This document shows, one piece after another, positions 27,823 through 37,094 of a stretch of DNA of 64,000 nt. Both the position numbers and the translations under genes were made by a program. The stretch comes from Stakelama marina (GTDB lineage: Bacteria > Pseudomonadota > Alphaproteobacteria > Sphingomonadales > Sphingomonadaceae): the NCBI RefSeq assembly GCF_018122655.1, contig NZ_JAGRQC010000001.1:1178001-1242000 (forward strand), read 5' to 3'. The notes beneath the pieces are model-generated. The model was given only the letters and a program-made list of their open reading frames with translations, did not search any database and was not told where the DNA came from. Numbering within the stretch: position 1 is the first letter of the stretch; each line of letters begins with the position of its first letter.

Positions 27823-28008
27823 ATGCAAACCCTTTTCCACATATTCCAAAAGTTGCGGCACGATACCGCTGCCGCGACCGCGGTCGAATACGGACTGATT
27901 CTCGCGCTGGTCGTGCTAGCCATGATCGCCAGCCTGACCCAGTTCGCCACCAGCACGACGACGATGTGGAACAATGTCAGCGATGCCGTCCAGTCCGTGA
28001 CCAACTGA
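27823..28008 (+). CDS. Flp/Fap-type pilin with atypical cleavage site
   Basis: A 61-aa type IVb prepilin. The leader of about 17 residues is followed by ATAVEYG, then a hydrophobic helix (LILALVVLAMIASLTQF). Glu22 and Tyr23 sit at the +5/+6 positions, but the residue before the cut is Ala17 rather than Gly. GGAGA precedes the ATG at good spacing. It is divergent from mutT. No tad assembly genes are in the window. Confidence 0.85.
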   Translation: MQTLFHIFQKLRHDTAAATAVEYGLILALVVLAMIASLTQFATSTTTMWNNVSDAVQSVTN

Positions 28009-28127
28009 TCCGCTTTCCGGCTTTAAACTTTTGTCAATTCACACCGCGTAGAACCGAAAGCGCCTGCCGGGCCCTCTCCCGGAAGGCCGGGTACTGAAAG
28101 CTTTTTTTTGGAACGATGGAGACCGGT

Positions 28128-28289
28128 ATGCAGAACATTCGCAAGTTCATTCGCAATTCCAAGGGTGCGACCGCGATCGAGTACGGCCTGATCGCCGCGC
28201 TGATCGCCGTGGCCGCGATCGCCGCGATGCAGGGTCTGGGCAACAACCTCAGCTCGACCTTCAACACCGTCAGCACCAAGCTGAAATAA
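28128..28289 (+). CDS. Flp/Fap-type pilin (short gene)
   Basis: A 53-aa prepilin: MQNIRKFIRNSKG, then ATAIEYGLIAALIAVAAIAA and a short tail ending STKLK. The G13/A14 cut and Glu18 are canonical for Tad pilins. GGAG lies 6 bases before the ATG; an in-frame ATG at 28116 is less likely. It is shorter than common ORF cutoffs and easy to miss. The Tad export genes are not in the window. A terminator follows 25 bases later. Confidence 0.93.
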   Translation: MQNIRKFIRNSKGATAIEYGLIAALIAVAAIAAMQGLGNNLSSTFNTVSTKLK

Positions 28290-28314
28290 GCTGATCGCAC
28301 GAATTACGCGAGCG

Positions 28315-28347
28315 GGGCGGCGGGGCTTAGGCTTCGTCGCCCTTTTT
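28315..28347 (+). terminator. Rho-independent terminator after the second pilin
   Basis: GGGCGGC pairs with GTCGCCC (one G-U pair) around a 14-base loop and is followed by TTTTT. Confidence 0.8.
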
Positions 28348-28397
28348 CGTATGCGTGGTTCCGAAGCGCGATCAGCCCGACGGATTCACGCCGTACC

Positions 28398-29345
28398 CTA
28401 GACGCGTCCCATCTTGAGGAACTTCTCGCGCCGCTCGCGGCGCAGCTCGTCGCCTGACAGCGAATCGAGCCCATCGAACGCGGCCCATATCGCGTCGCCC
28501 AGCGATTCGATCGCTGCGCCATGGTTGCGATGCGCGCCGCCCAGCGGCTCGGGCACGATCGAATCGATCACGCCCAGTGCTTTCAGGTCCTGCGCGGTTA
28601 CCTTCATGGCTTCGGCCGCATCCGCCGCCTTGTCGCCGGTGCGCCAGAGGATCGATGCACAGCCTTCGGGCGAGATCACCGAATATACGGCGTGTTCGAA
28701 CATCAGCACCCGGTTGCCGCTCGCCAGCGCCACCGCGCCGCCCGATCCACCTTCACCCAGAATGGCACAGACCAGCGGCACGCGGAGGTCGAGGCACTGC
28801 TCGGTCGCGCGCGCAATCGCTTCCGCTTGGCCGCGCTCTTCTGCCTGCACCCCGGGGAAAGCGCCCGAAGTATCGACGAGCGTCATCACCGGAAGCCCAA
28901 ATCGGTCGGCAAGCTGCATCAGGCGGATCGCCTTGCGATAGCCCTCGGGCTTGCCCATGCCGAAATTGTGTTTCAGCCGGCTCGCGGTGTCGTCGCCCTT
29001 TTCATGGCCGATCACCATCACCCTGCGGCCACGGAAGCTGCCCAGCCCGCCGATGATCGCCTGATCGTCGGCAAAGGCGCGGTCGCCACCAAGCGGCATG
29101 AAGTCGTCGATCAGCCCGGCGACATAATGTTTGAAATGCGGGCGTTCGGGATGGCGTGCGACCTGAGTCTTCTGCCATGGCGACAGCTTCGCATAGGTCT
29201 CGCGCAGCAGCCTGTCGGACTTGCCCTGGATGCGTTTGACCTCCGCGTCGATGTTCACTTCGCCATCGGCGGCGGTTTCGCGCAATTCGTCGATCCTGCC
29301 CTGCAGTTCGGCGATCGGTTTTTCGAAGTCGAGAAATGTCGGCAT
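28398..29345 (-). CDS. accA: Acetyl-CoA carboxylase carboxyltransferase subunit alpha
   Basis: Half of the carboxyltransferase that makes malonyl-CoA for fatty-acid synthesis. The 315-aa protein begins TFLDFEKPIAELQGRIDEL and contains GGSGGAVALA in the crotonase-like fold, with YSVISPEGCASILWR following. It lies 13 bases downstream of xerD on the same strand and may be expressed with it. Confidence 0.96.
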   Translation of the reverse strand: MPTFLDFEKPIAELQGRIDELRETAADGEVNIDAEVKRIQGKSDRLLRETYAKLSPWQKTQVARHPERPHFKHYVAGLIDDFMPLGGDRAFADDQAIIGGLGSFRGRRVMVIGHEKGDDTASRLKHNFGMGKPEGYRKAIRLMQLADRFGLPVMTLVDTSGAFPGVQAEERGQAEAIARATEQCLDLRVPLVCAILGEGGSGGAVALASGNRVLMFEHAVYSVISPEGCASILWRTGDKAADAAEAMKVTAQDLKALGVIDSIVPEPLGGAHRNHGAAIESLGDAIWAAFDGLDSLSGDELRRERREKFLKMGRV

Positions 29346-29358
29346 CAGGCGCTTGCGG

Positions 29359-30264
29359 TTAGGGCCGCTTGGCGCTCACGTCAACGAGCGGATGGCGGCT
29401 GTTGACGAGTTCGACCAGTCTGCGGCTGTCGACATGCGTGTAGATTTCGGTGGTCGCGATATCGGCGTGCCCCAGCATCGCCTGCAATGCGCGAAGGTCG
29501 GCACCGCCTTCGAGCAGATGCGTCGCAAAGGCGTGGCGTAGCACATGCGGACTCACCCGGTCGGGTGGAATCCCGGCCTCTGCGGCGATCTGCTTGAGGA
29601 TCTGATAGAGGCGGATGCGCGAAAGATGCCCCTTGCCCGAGGGAAAAAGCCATGGCCGTGCGCTGTCGACATGGTTGCGCCACACCGCCGCGGCGGCGCG
29701 GGCGCGGTCGGAAATCGGAACCAGCCGCTCGCGCCCGCCCTTGCCGCGCAGAATAAGATAGGGTCGATCGGGCGCGATCGCGTTTCGCGGCAGCGATACC
29801 AGTTCGGTCGCACGCAAGCCCGATCCGTAGAGCAGTTCGACAAGCGCGGCGAGCCGCAGGTCGAGCGGGTTGACCGGTTCCTTCGACAGCCGCTCGCCTA
29901 TCGCACCGAACAGGCGATCGACATCGGCGACCGACAATATCTTCGGCAACCGTCGCGCTGTTCCTGGTCGAGGCAGGTCACCGCCCGGATCGTCGTCGCG
30001 CAATCCTTCATCGGCGAGAAAACCGAAAAACCGCCTCAGCGCCGCTGATTTGCGGGCTACGGTGGCGCGGGACAAGTCACGCCAGCTATCGCCCAGCCGG
30101 GCAATTGCCGCACTGTCCGCCTGCGCCAGCGCACCGCCAAGTTCCTGCGACGCCAGCCGCAGATCGGTGCCATAGGCGGCAAGCGTATTTTTCGACGCTC
30201 CCGCCTCGGCCGCCATCATTTCCAGGAAACGCTCGATAAGCGCGCCGTCCCGGTCGGAGGTCAC
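29359..30264 (-). CDS. xerD: Tyrosine recombinase XerD
   Basis: A 301-aa site-specific recombinase that resolves chromosome dimers at dif. R151, K175, H240, R243, H266 and nucleophile Y275 (TTEIYTHVDS) are all present, and the N-terminal SAM-like core-binding domain is intact. Its start overlaps the stop of the 609-aa secreted protein by 4 bases. Distinction from XerC is by overall resemblance only. Confidence 0.9.
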   Translation of the reverse strand: MTSDRDGALIERFLEMMAAEAGASKNTLAAYGTDLRLASQELGGALAQADSAAIARLGDSWRDLSRATVARKSAALRRFFGFLADEGLRDDDPGGDLPRPGTARRLPKILSVADVDRLFGAIGERLSKEPVNPLDLRLAALVELLYGSGLRATELVSLPRNAIAPDRPYLILRGKGGRERLVPISDRARAAAAVWRNHVDSARPWLFPSGKGHLSRIRLYQILKQIAAEAGIPPDRVSPHVLRHAFATHLLEGGADLRALQAMLGHADIATTEIYTHVDSRRLVELVNSRHPLVDVSAKRP

Positions 30265-32090
30265 ACGCGCGCCACCGCTTCGGCCGCGATCATGCGGGCA
30301 TAGCCTTCCAGACCTGCGGCACGCAGCGCCGATACGATATGAAACAGCGCTTCGGGCGGAACGCCACGCCAGTCGGAGGTCTGCATCCCGATCGCCGCCA
30401 GCAGCATGACTGTCGCGCCTTCACGGCGTTGCCCCGCCTTGTCGATGGCCTGCGTCCAGGCGTTCGACATGCCGATTTGAACGTCTAGGTCCTTGGCGAG
30501 ATCGGCGACATCTTCGCTGCGAACGCGGCCGAGGCCGGCCAGTCCGGCGAGGAACATCTGCGCCTTGCGCCGGTCGGCGGCGGCACCATTGTCGCGGTAC
30601 GCTCGGACATCGCTCCCGCGGAGCATGGCCACTCCCTCGGGATCGCTCAGCGCAAGCAGAGCCCATCCCTGGCTGCCGCGTTCGACCACCGGCGCCCAGC
30701 GAGATGCAGCGATATCGAGCCCCGCCGTCAGCATCGATGCGATCAGATCGTCGGCTGCCTGCGCATTCGCCTTGTTCGGCGCGATGCGCTCTGCCGCTTC
30801 CGCCGTCAGCACCGTTCGCGCAAACCGGCCCCGGCGCGTCGAGGGCTCGCTCCACAGGCGGCGCAACATCGCGATACGGTCGGCAGCGGCGGGCTCGGTA
30901 TAGGCGCTGCGCAAATCCCGCGCGGTCGCGATCTGGGCCGCGGCATCATCCGCTTCGGCGTCGATTTGCCCGTACAGATCGACCAGCGCGGCGCTTGAAA
31001 AGACGCCCTGCGCGGCCGCCGACTCGGCGTCGGGCAACCGCACGCTCGGCGCCAGATAGGGCGAAAGCGCCCGCCAGTACCGCACCTGTGGCCCGGCATT
31101 GTCGATAAGGTCCCTGGGAATATCGACGCCCGTTGCGATCGCCAATCCATACCGCCAGGCGGTCAGGTGCCCCACTCCGTCCCATTCGATCGAGACATCG
31201 CGCCGCCCTTGCGACCCGCGACCCACGACCTTCTCGGCCAGACCGATATCGATGCCGTGTGCAACGCTCTTGCGGCGCGCGGCATCGATCATGTCGCCCG
31301 CCTTTTTCGGTTCACCGCCCAGCGCCGCGCACATCGCGGCCGCCAGCGTCCAGCTCGTTTCGGAAGATACCTGCTGCGCCGGCGCGACCAGCGGACACAT
31401 TCCCGCCGGATCGCCGGTGGCAAGCGACGCCTGCATCGCGATCTGAAACAGCTTGGGTGTGTAATTGTCGACATCGACCGACTGAACCACACCGCGCGCG
31501 GCGTTCGCCTCTCCCATCCGCAGGAGCAACCAGGCGCGTTCGGCGGCGAAATCGGCGCCGTTGACGCGTGGCGGTGTCGTCATCGATGCGGTCAGCGCGC
31601 GCCGCAGCCCGATCGATAGCCAGCGCGACGGAAGCGGCGCATCGACTCGGCGCATCAATGCTTCGAGCAGCTGGCCGTCGCTGCCGCCATAGCCGTTCGC
31701 CGTGAAACCGAGCTGGCGCGGCGCAGCGAATCCGACACGTTCGAGCGACCGCTTCGCCGATGGCGGCAGCTCGTACTTCATCATTTCCTCGACGCTCTGC
31801 GTCGGTGTCGGCGTGGGCGTCGGCTCTGGCGTCGCCCCGGACTCAGGCGTTGCCGCAGGCGCGGGCGTCGCCACCGGAGACGGAACCGGCGTCGGCGCGC
31901 GCCGCGTCGGGCTGGACGTCGGTGCCGGTGTGGGCGCTGGTGTCGCCGGTTCGTTGAAGCCGGGCGGCAGCAGCGATTCGGGCACGTCCTGCCCGACAGC
32001 GGGGATGCCCGCCGCCGTCAGCGCGACCGCAATAGCGCCGAGCGCGACGCTAGTCCGTGAGATTTTCAAGCGAAACCGCCTTTTCGACAT
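30261..32090 (-). CDS. Secreted helical-repeat protein with Pro/Thr-rich spacer, unknown function
   Basis: A 609-aa protein. A signal anchor or signal peptide lies at about residues 12-34, ending AVGQD. A Pro/Thr/Ala-rich spacer (PTPAPT repeats) covers about 45-100. The rest is helical and repeat-like (about 110-605) with no recognised catalytic motif. It lies between xerD, which it overlaps by 4 bases, and a 45-aa membrane protein whose 3' end overlaps its start. This order is reminiscent of conserved sphingomonad neighbourhoods. Function unknown; a cell-envelope scaffold role is only a guess. Confidence 0.75.
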   Translation of the reverse strand: MSKRRFRLKISRTSVALGAIAVALTAAGIPAVGQDVPESLLPPGFNEPATPAPTPAPTSSPTRRAPTPVPSPVATPAPAATPESGATPEPTPTPTPTQSVEEMMKYELPPSAKRSLERVGFAAPRQLGFTANGYGGSDGQLLEALMRRVDAPLPSRWLSIGLRRALTASMTTPPRVNGADFAAERAWLLLRMGEANAARGVVQSVDVDNYTPKLFQIAMQASLATGDPAGMCPLVAPAQQVSSETSWTLAAAMCAALGGEPKKAGDMIDAARRKSVAHGIDIGLAEKVVGRGSQGRRDVSIEWDGVGHLTAWRYGLAIATGVDIPRDLIDNAGPQVRYWRALSPYLAPSVRLPDAESAAAQGVFSSAALVDLYGQIDAEADDAAAQIATARDLRSAYTEPAAADRIAMLRRLWSEPSTRRGRFARTVLTAEAAERIAPNKANAQAADDLIASMLTAGLDIAASRWAPVVERGSQGWALLALSDPEGVAMLRGSDVRAYRDNGAAADRRKAQMFLAGLAGLGRVRSEDVADLAKDLDVQIGMSNAWTQAIDKAGQRREGATVMLLAAIGMQTSDWRGVPPEALFHIVSALRAAGLEGYARMIAAEAVARV

Positions 32091-32187
32091 GGGTCGGCTG
32101 CTGTTCGGTGTTGCGATTGGCGAGGAAGAACAAGCCGCCGACCACCACGATCAGCAGGATGATAAGGATGACGAGAGATCGAGACAT
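32050..32187 (-). CDS. 45-aa single-pass membrane protein
   Basis: A small ORF missed by length cutoffs. It encodes a short cytoplasmic MSRS start, one hydrophobic helix (LVILIILLIVVVGGLFFLA), then a polar tail (NRNTEQQPTHVEKAVSLENL). Its last 41 bases overlap the start of the secreted repeat protein, whose ATG has no clear ribosome site of its own. Translational coupling is likely. It is divergent from aroK, 81 bases away. Function unknown. Confidence 0.75.
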   Translation of the reverse strand: MSRSLVILIILLIVVVGGLFFLANRNTEQQPTHVEKAVSLENLTD

Positions 32188-32268
32188 GAACCCATCCGAA
32201 AAAAGCGAAACCCAGTGTCGCGAGGCCTTTTGCCCGAGACGCAGGCTCGCTGTATAGCCCCCGCGACC

Positions 32269-32808
32269 ATGTTACAAACCCACGACCACAATCCCCGCTG
32301 GAACGGCAAGCCGATCGTGCTGATCGGGCTAATGGGCGTGGGCAAATCAACCGTGGGTCGGCGGCTCGCGCAACGGCTTTCGCTGCCCTTTGTCGATGCC
32401 GATCAGGAAATCGAGGAAGCGGCGGACCTCAGCGTCTCGGAAATCTTCGAACGCTATGGCGAGGCGTATTTCCGCGACGGAGAACGGCGGGTGATCGCGC
32501 GGTTGATCGACGGCACGCCAAAGGTGATCGCCACCGGCGGCGGCGCGTTCCTGAACGAGGAGACCCGCGCGCTGATCCTCGATCAGACGATAGCGATCTG
32601 GCTCGATGCCAAGCCAGAGGTGCTCGCCGAACGGGTCCAGCGACGCGACACACGGCCGCTGCTGCGCGGGAAGGACCCGGTAAAGGTGCTGACCGAGCTC
32701 GCCCGCGTTCGCAATCCGATCTATGCGCTTGCACCGATTCGCGTGGCGAGCCAACAGGCGCCGCACGAAGCGACGGTAAGCGCAATCCTGGAGGCGATCG
32801 GCCAATGA
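32269..32808 (+). CDS. aroK: Shikimate kinase
   Basis: Phosphorylates shikimate in aromatic amino-acid synthesis. The 179-aa protein has the P-loop GLMGVGKST, the shikimate-binding DADQEIE region and GGGAFLNEET. ATG 32269 gives the family length; the frame opens upstream as an antisense shadow. It overlaps aroB by 4 bases. Confidence 0.95.
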   Translation: MLQTHDHNPRWNGKPIVLIGLMGVGKSTVGRRLAQRLSLPFVDADQEIEEAADLSVSEIFERYGEAYFRDGERRVIARLIDGTPKVIATGGGAFLNEETRALILDQTIAIWLDAKPEVLAERVQRRDTRPLLRGKDPVKVLTELARVRNPIYALAPIRVASQQAPHEATVSAILEAIGQ

Positions 32809-33908
32809 CCACCATTCCCGTGTCGCTCGGTGCGCGCAGCTATGACGTTCGCATCGAACCCGGCCTGCTGCACCGCGCGGGCGAAGCACTGCGCGCGGTC
32901 GCGGGCGGGCGACCGATGCCGATCGTCACCGACGAGAATCTGACGACGCATCTCGACACGCTCGTCGCGTCGCTGGACGCAAGCGGCATCGCAACGGAGG
33001 CGATCGTACTGCCCGCCGGTGAAAGCAGCAAAAGCTGGGCGACGCTGGAGACACTGACCGACCGGCTCCTCGAACTGGAGGTCGAGCGCGGCGATCACGT
33101 CATCGCGCTGGGCGGCGGCGTGATCGGCGACCTTGTCGGCTTCGCGGCGGCAATCCTGAAGCGCGGCTGCAATTTCATCCAGATCCCCACGACGCTGCTG
33201 GCGCAGGTCGATTCGTCGGTCGGCGGCAAGACCGCGATCAACACGCGCGCGGGCAAGAACCTGATCGGCGCCTTTCATCAGCCGTCGCTCGTGCTGATCG
33301 ACCCCGAAACGCTCGATACGCTTCCCGCGCGCGACCTCCGCGCCGGTTATGCCGAGGTCGTCAAATACGGGCTGATCGACGATCCCGAATTCTTCGAATG
33401 GTGCGAGGCCAATGGCGCGAAGCTACTGGCTGGCGACATGGCGGCGCGCGAATATGCAATCGCGCACTCTGTCGCGGCAAAGGCCAGGATCGTCGCCGAA
33501 GACGAACGCGAAACCACAGGCAAGCGTGCGCTGCTGAACCTTGGCCACACCTTCGGCCATGCACTGGAAGCGGAGGCCGGTTTTTCCGACCGTCTGCTCC
33601 ACGGCGAAGGCGTCGCCGCAGGCATGGCGCTGGCGTTCGGATTTTCGGTCTCGCAAGGCATCTGCAGCGGCCAGGACAGCGAGCGCGTCGCCGGTCATTT
33701 GCGGGCTACCGGCCTGCCCGACGGCCTGGCCACGGCCGGTATCGGCGCCGACGGGACGACATTGGTCGGCCATATGAAGCACGACAAGAAGATGGCGGCA
33801 GGCACCCTGCCCTTCCTGCTCGCGCGCGGGATCGGACAGACCTATGTCGATCGCAGTGTCGACCTTGATGCGGTCGCGGCATTCCTCGACGCGCAACCGC
33901 GTCGCTGA
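32805..33908 (+). CDS. aroB: 3-dehydroquinate synthase
   Basis: Makes dehydroquinate from DAHP, second step of the shikimate pathway. The 367-aa NAD/zinc enzyme contains ALGGGVIGDLVGFAA, QVDSSVGGKTAINT and the zinc His motif LGHTFGHALEAE. It is coupled to aroK by an ATGA overlap, the common aroKB arrangement. Confidence 0.97.
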   Translation: MTTIPVSLGARSYDVRIEPGLLHRAGEALRAVAGGRPMPIVTDENLTTHLDTLVASLDASGIATEAIVLPAGESSKSWATLETLTDRLLELEVERGDHVIALGGGVIGDLVGFAAAILKRGCNFIQIPTTLLAQVDSSVGGKTAINTRAGKNLIGAFHQPSLVLIDPETLDTLPARDLRAGYAEVVKYGLIDDPEFFEWCEANGAKLLAGDMAAREYAIAHSVAAKARIVAEDERETTGKRALLNLGHTFGHALEAEAGFSDRLLHGEGVAAGMALAFGFSVSQGICSGQDSERVAGHLRATGLPDGLATAGIGADGTTLVGHMKHDKKMAAGTLPFLLARGIGQTYVDRSVDLDAVAAFLDAQPRR

Positions 33909-33923
33909 TCTCAGCGATCGGCG

Positions 33924-34262
33924 TCAGCCGCCGGCGCGCAGTCCGGTCCAGGCGAGCCACAGCCAGCCGATGATCAGTGCGGCGCCGCCGATCGGCGTGA
34001 TCGCACCCAGCCAGCGCGGCAACCCCACCGCCATCAGGTAGAGCGTCCCGGCAAACACCAGTCCGCCGCCAAGGAACAGGATCGCCGGCCCTTTGGCCTC
34101 GAACCGCAGCGCGACGAGCGCGGCAACTGCATGAATCAGCTGATAATGTCCGCCGGTCTTGAGCCATTCGGCGGCATCGCCGCTCGCCCCGTGCGCGCCG
34201 AACGCACCGGCGGCCACCGCCATCGCGCCCGAAAGTCCCGCAAATATCAACAGCCAGTTCAT
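33924..34262 (-). CDS. DUF423 family inner-membrane protein
   Basis: A 112-aa protein with four hydrophobic segments (LLIFAGLSGAMAVAAGAFGA and three more). It belongs to the YgdD/DUF423 family of unknown function. The ATG at 34262 was preferred over 34268 because AGGGGG sits 7 bases before it and it overlaps the kefB stop (ATGA). Confidence 0.85.
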   Translation of the reverse strand: MNWLLIFAGLSGAMAVAAGAFGAHGASGDAAEWLKTGGHYQLIHAVAALVALRFEAKGPAILFLGGGLVFAGTLYLMAVGLPRWLGAITPIGGAALIIGWLWLAWTGLRAGG

Positions 34263-36040
34263 CCGCATTCCCCCTGTTCGCGAAGATCGGGCTCGGTGCC
34301 ATCGCGGTCGAACATCTCGTCCTGCCCCGCGTGCAGGTCGCCGGTCTCGATCTGCGCCTTCATCCGCCGCGCATCACGGTCCCGGTATTCAGCCTCGGTA
34401 TCGTCGATCTCGCCTTCGTCGACACCGACTTCGTGCATGGCGGCTCGCGCCATCTTGATCGCCGATTCGCGCACCTCGCGAAATACCCCGGCGATCGGCG
34501 CATCGGCCATCCGGATGACGCTGCGGCGATCATAGGCGCGCACGAAGATCGCGGCGTCCGGAAAGGCATGGTGGACGCCGTCCAGCGCTTCGGTATCGAG
34601 CCCATCCTTATCGTGGCAGAACAACAGCAGCTGTGCGTCGCCCGCCCCCGCCTGACGCAGCATTTCCAGCCGCGTCCCATCGCCATAATAGACTTTCATG
34701 CCGAACGATCCGGCGGTTTCGATCATCTCCGGGTCAGTGTCGATGATCGTGACGCTGATCCCCTGACCGATCAGCATCTGCGCCACCGTCTGGCCGAACC
34801 GCCCATAACCGACGACGAGCGCGCTGGCCCCGTCCTGCCGCGGTTCCTCCAGCCCGTCATGCTCGCTCGGCGGCTCGGTACGCACGCGCCTCGTTATCAT
34901 CATCAGAAACGGCGTCGTCGCCATCGAAAGCGTTACCACCGCGCCAAAGATGCTCGCCGCCTCGGGCGCGATCAGATAGGCCTGCTGTGCCTGCGCAAAC
35001 AGCACGAAACCGAACTCGCCGCCCTGGCTGAGCAGCAGGCCGAGCGCGAGCGCCTGTCGCCAGCGCATCCGAAAGGCGAGCCCCAGACCGGTAATCATCA
35101 CCGCCTTGGTCGCGATCAGCGCGATCGCCAGCCCGATAACGAAAAAGGGGCGCTCGGCGATGGCGTGCAGGTCGAGCATCATGCCGATCGCGACGAAGAA
35201 CAGGCCAAGCAGGATCGAACGGAACGGTTCGACATCGGCTTCCAGTTCGTGCCGATAGGGACTGTCGGCGAGCATCACGCCCGCGACGAACGCCCCCAAC
35301 GCGGTCGACAGGCCGAGCATGTCCATGATCGCCGCGCTCGCGATCACCGTGAACAGGCCGGCGAACACGAACATCTCGCGCTCTCCCAGCACGCCGATCA
35401 GGCGGAACAGCGGGCGCAGGACGAAACGCCCCGCCAGCACCAGCCCGGTAACCGCAAGCACGGTGTAGAGCGCGAGCAGCCAGCCGGGCGGTCCGCCGGC
35501 ATCGGCCGGATTGCGCGACAGCGCGGCAACGATCGTGATCAGCGGAACGATCGACAAATCCTGAAACAGCAGGATCGAAAAGGCGCGCTCACCGAACGGT
35601 GTGCGCAACCGACCCGCCGATTGCAGCATCGGCAGCACCTGCGCGGTGGATGACAGCGCCAGCGGAAGGCCCAACGCTATCGACGCCGCCAGCGAAAAGC
35701 CGGTGATCGTCCACAGCACGGCGATCAACGCGACGCCGCAGATCGCGACCTGCAACAGGCCGAAACCGAAAATGTCGTGCTTCATCCGCCATAATCGCGA
35801 CGGGTTCAGCTCAAGCCCGACGATGAACAGCAGGAAGGTGATGCCGAGTTCGGCGATGCTCATCTTCGATTCGGCGCCGCCGACGATGCCGAGCACTTCG
35901 GGGCCGACGACCGCACCGGCGACAAGGAAACCCAGCGTCGCGCCGAGGCCGAACTTGCGAAACACGAGAACGAAGAACAATGCCGCGCCGAGCAGGGCCG
36001 CGCCTTCGCGTACCAGCGATACGGCGTTATGCGCTTCCAT
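34259..36040 (-). CDS. KefB-type monovalent cation:proton antiporter with RCK domain
   Basis: A 593-aa CPA2 antiporter. About twelve membrane helices cover residues 5-390, followed by a TrkA-N/RCK domain beginning VVGYGRFGQTVAQMLIGQG. It probably exports potassium in exchange for protons, in the glutathione-gated KefB/KefC style. ATG 36040 was selected over an upstream frame, giving a 1-base TGATG overlap with the Fe-S scaffold gene. Product family is firm; gating is inferred. Confidence 0.9.
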   Translation of the reverse strand: MEAHNAVSLVREGAALLGAALFFVLVFRKFGLGATLGFLVAGAVVGPEVLGIVGGAESKMSIAELGITFLLFIVGLELNPSRLWRMKHDIFGFGLLQVAICGVALIAVLWTITGFSLAASIALGLPLALSSTAQVLPMLQSAGRLRTPFGERAFSILLFQDLSIVPLITIVAALSRNPADAGGPPGWLLALYTVLAVTGLVLAGRFVLRPLFRLIGVLGEREMFVFAGLFTVIASAAIMDMLGLSTALGAFVAGVMLADSPYRHELEADVEPFRSILLGLFFVAIGMMLDLHAIAERPFFVIGLAIALIATKAVMITGLGLAFRMRWRQALALGLLLSQGGEFGFVLFAQAQQAYLIAPEAASIFGAVVTLSMATTPFLMMITRRVRTEPPSEHDGLEEPRQDGASALVVGYGRFGQTVAQMLIGQGISVTIIDTDPEMIETAGSFGMKVYYGDGTRLEMLRQAGAGDAQLLLFCHDKDGLDTEALDGVHHAFPDAAIFVRAYDRRSVIRMADAPIAGVFREVRESAIKMARAAMHEVGVDEGEIDDTEAEYRDRDARRMKAQIETGDLHAGQDEMFDRDGTEPDLREQGECG

Positions 36041-36486
36041 CAGCCAGCGCCGCGCCCGTCGCGCGCCTCGGCAGCGGCTTCTGCTGCGGCTTCGAAGGCG
36101 AGACGGATCGACGGATGACGCGCGCTGTGCGGCAGCGCGGGGGTGAACAGCTCCAACCCTGGCCATTCGGGCGGTCCATCGCCGCCGGCGAGCCAGTCGG
36201 TCAGCGCATCGCGCGCCGCTGCAAGTTCCTCGGGCGACTTGCCGACGATTTCCGCGGCCAGAAGCGAGGCCGAGGCCTGTCCCAGCGCGCAGGCACGCAC
36301 CAGCATCCCGACCTCCGACACCCGCCCCGCATCATCGACATTGACGTCGATGGTCACGCGGCTGCCGCAGATCGGAGAGCGCTTTTCGGACGAGGCCATC
36401 GCCCCTTCGAGCCGCTGCTGAAAGGGGATCGATGCGGCAAGGCGCAATATCTCGGCATTGTAGAGCGGTGCATTCACGCCGCCCAT
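36040..36486 (-). CDS. IscU/NifU-type iron-sulphur scaffold-like protein
   Basis: A 148-aa protein with the IscU N-terminus (NAPLYNAEILRLAASIP) and cysteines in the expected region: PICGSRV, then RACALGQASASLL. The GTG codon at 36477 is a possible alternative start, giving VNAPLYN. The last 45 residues are alanine-rich. It probably carries Fe-S clusters outside the main isc/suf locus. Confidence 0.8.
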   Translation of the reverse strand: MGGVNAPLYNAEILRLAASIPFQQRLEGAMASSEKRSPICGSRVTIDVNVDDAGRVSEVGMLVRACALGQASASLLAAEIVGKSPEELAAARDALTDWLAGGDGPPEWPGLELFTPALPHSARHPSIRLAFEAAAEAAAEARDGRGAG

Positions 36487-36524
36487 TTAGGGCCGGTATC
36501 GGCGAAGTGCGAGGGCGCGCGAGC

Positions 36525-37082
36525 TTATTGCGCGGCGTTATCGGCCCCGGCGGCTCCCTCGATCGCTCCGAATACCGGCTCACCCCGCCGTCTGCGGTCG
36601 ACGAAATCGGCTATGCTCGCGCTGGTCGCATCAAGCAGCGGATAGGTTCGCGAACTGCGAATCCAGTCAGGCCGGGCATTGGGGCCGCCGTGGAGCGTAT
36701 CGATGACGAGGAGCATCAGCGAAAAGCCGAGACTGGCGAGAATCAGCCCTTTCAGCGCGCCGAACCCGAATCCCAGCGCGCGGTCGATCGGCCCGAGGAT
36801 AGAGCTTCGCGTGCGCGAACCGATCCCGTTCGCCACCATCCGTCCGGCGAAATAGGTCGCACCTGCGATGATGACAAAGGCCAGGACCGCGGCTCCCGCG
36901 GCCGTGCCCACCGGCCCCACAAGCATCGCCGTCAACGGCGTGTGGAACAGCTTGATCGCGAAAACGATGAATATCCACGCGATCAGCGACAGCACTTCGG
37001 TCACGAAACCGCGCATGAAACCAAGCACGGCCGCGCCGCCGACGAGCAGCAGGACGATAATGTCGAATGCGGTCAGACCCAT
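36525..37082 (-). CDS. cvpA: CvpA family membrane protein
   Basis: A 185-aa protein with four hydrophobic segments (DIIVLLLVGGAAVLGFMRGF and following). This is the CvpA/colicin V production family, whose role in normal physiology is poorly defined. It follows radA by 12 bases on the same strand, a common order. Confidence 0.88.
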   Translation of the reverse strand: MGLTAFDIIVLLLVGGAAVLGFMRGFVTEVLSLIAWIFIVFAIKLFHTPLTAMLVGPVGTAAGAAVLAFVIIAGATYFAGRMVANGIGSRTRSSILGPIDRALGFGFGALKGLILASLGFSLMLLVIDTLHGGPNARPDWIRSSRTYPLLDATSASIADFVDRRRRGEPVFGAIEGAAGADNAAQ

Positions 37083-37094
37083 TGTTCCGCGCCG

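Noticed and set aside
28009..28116. T8 run with nearby CCCGG/CCGGG stem between the pilins
   Set aside because: The T run is about 10 bases from the stem, so it does not have the form of an intrinsic terminator.
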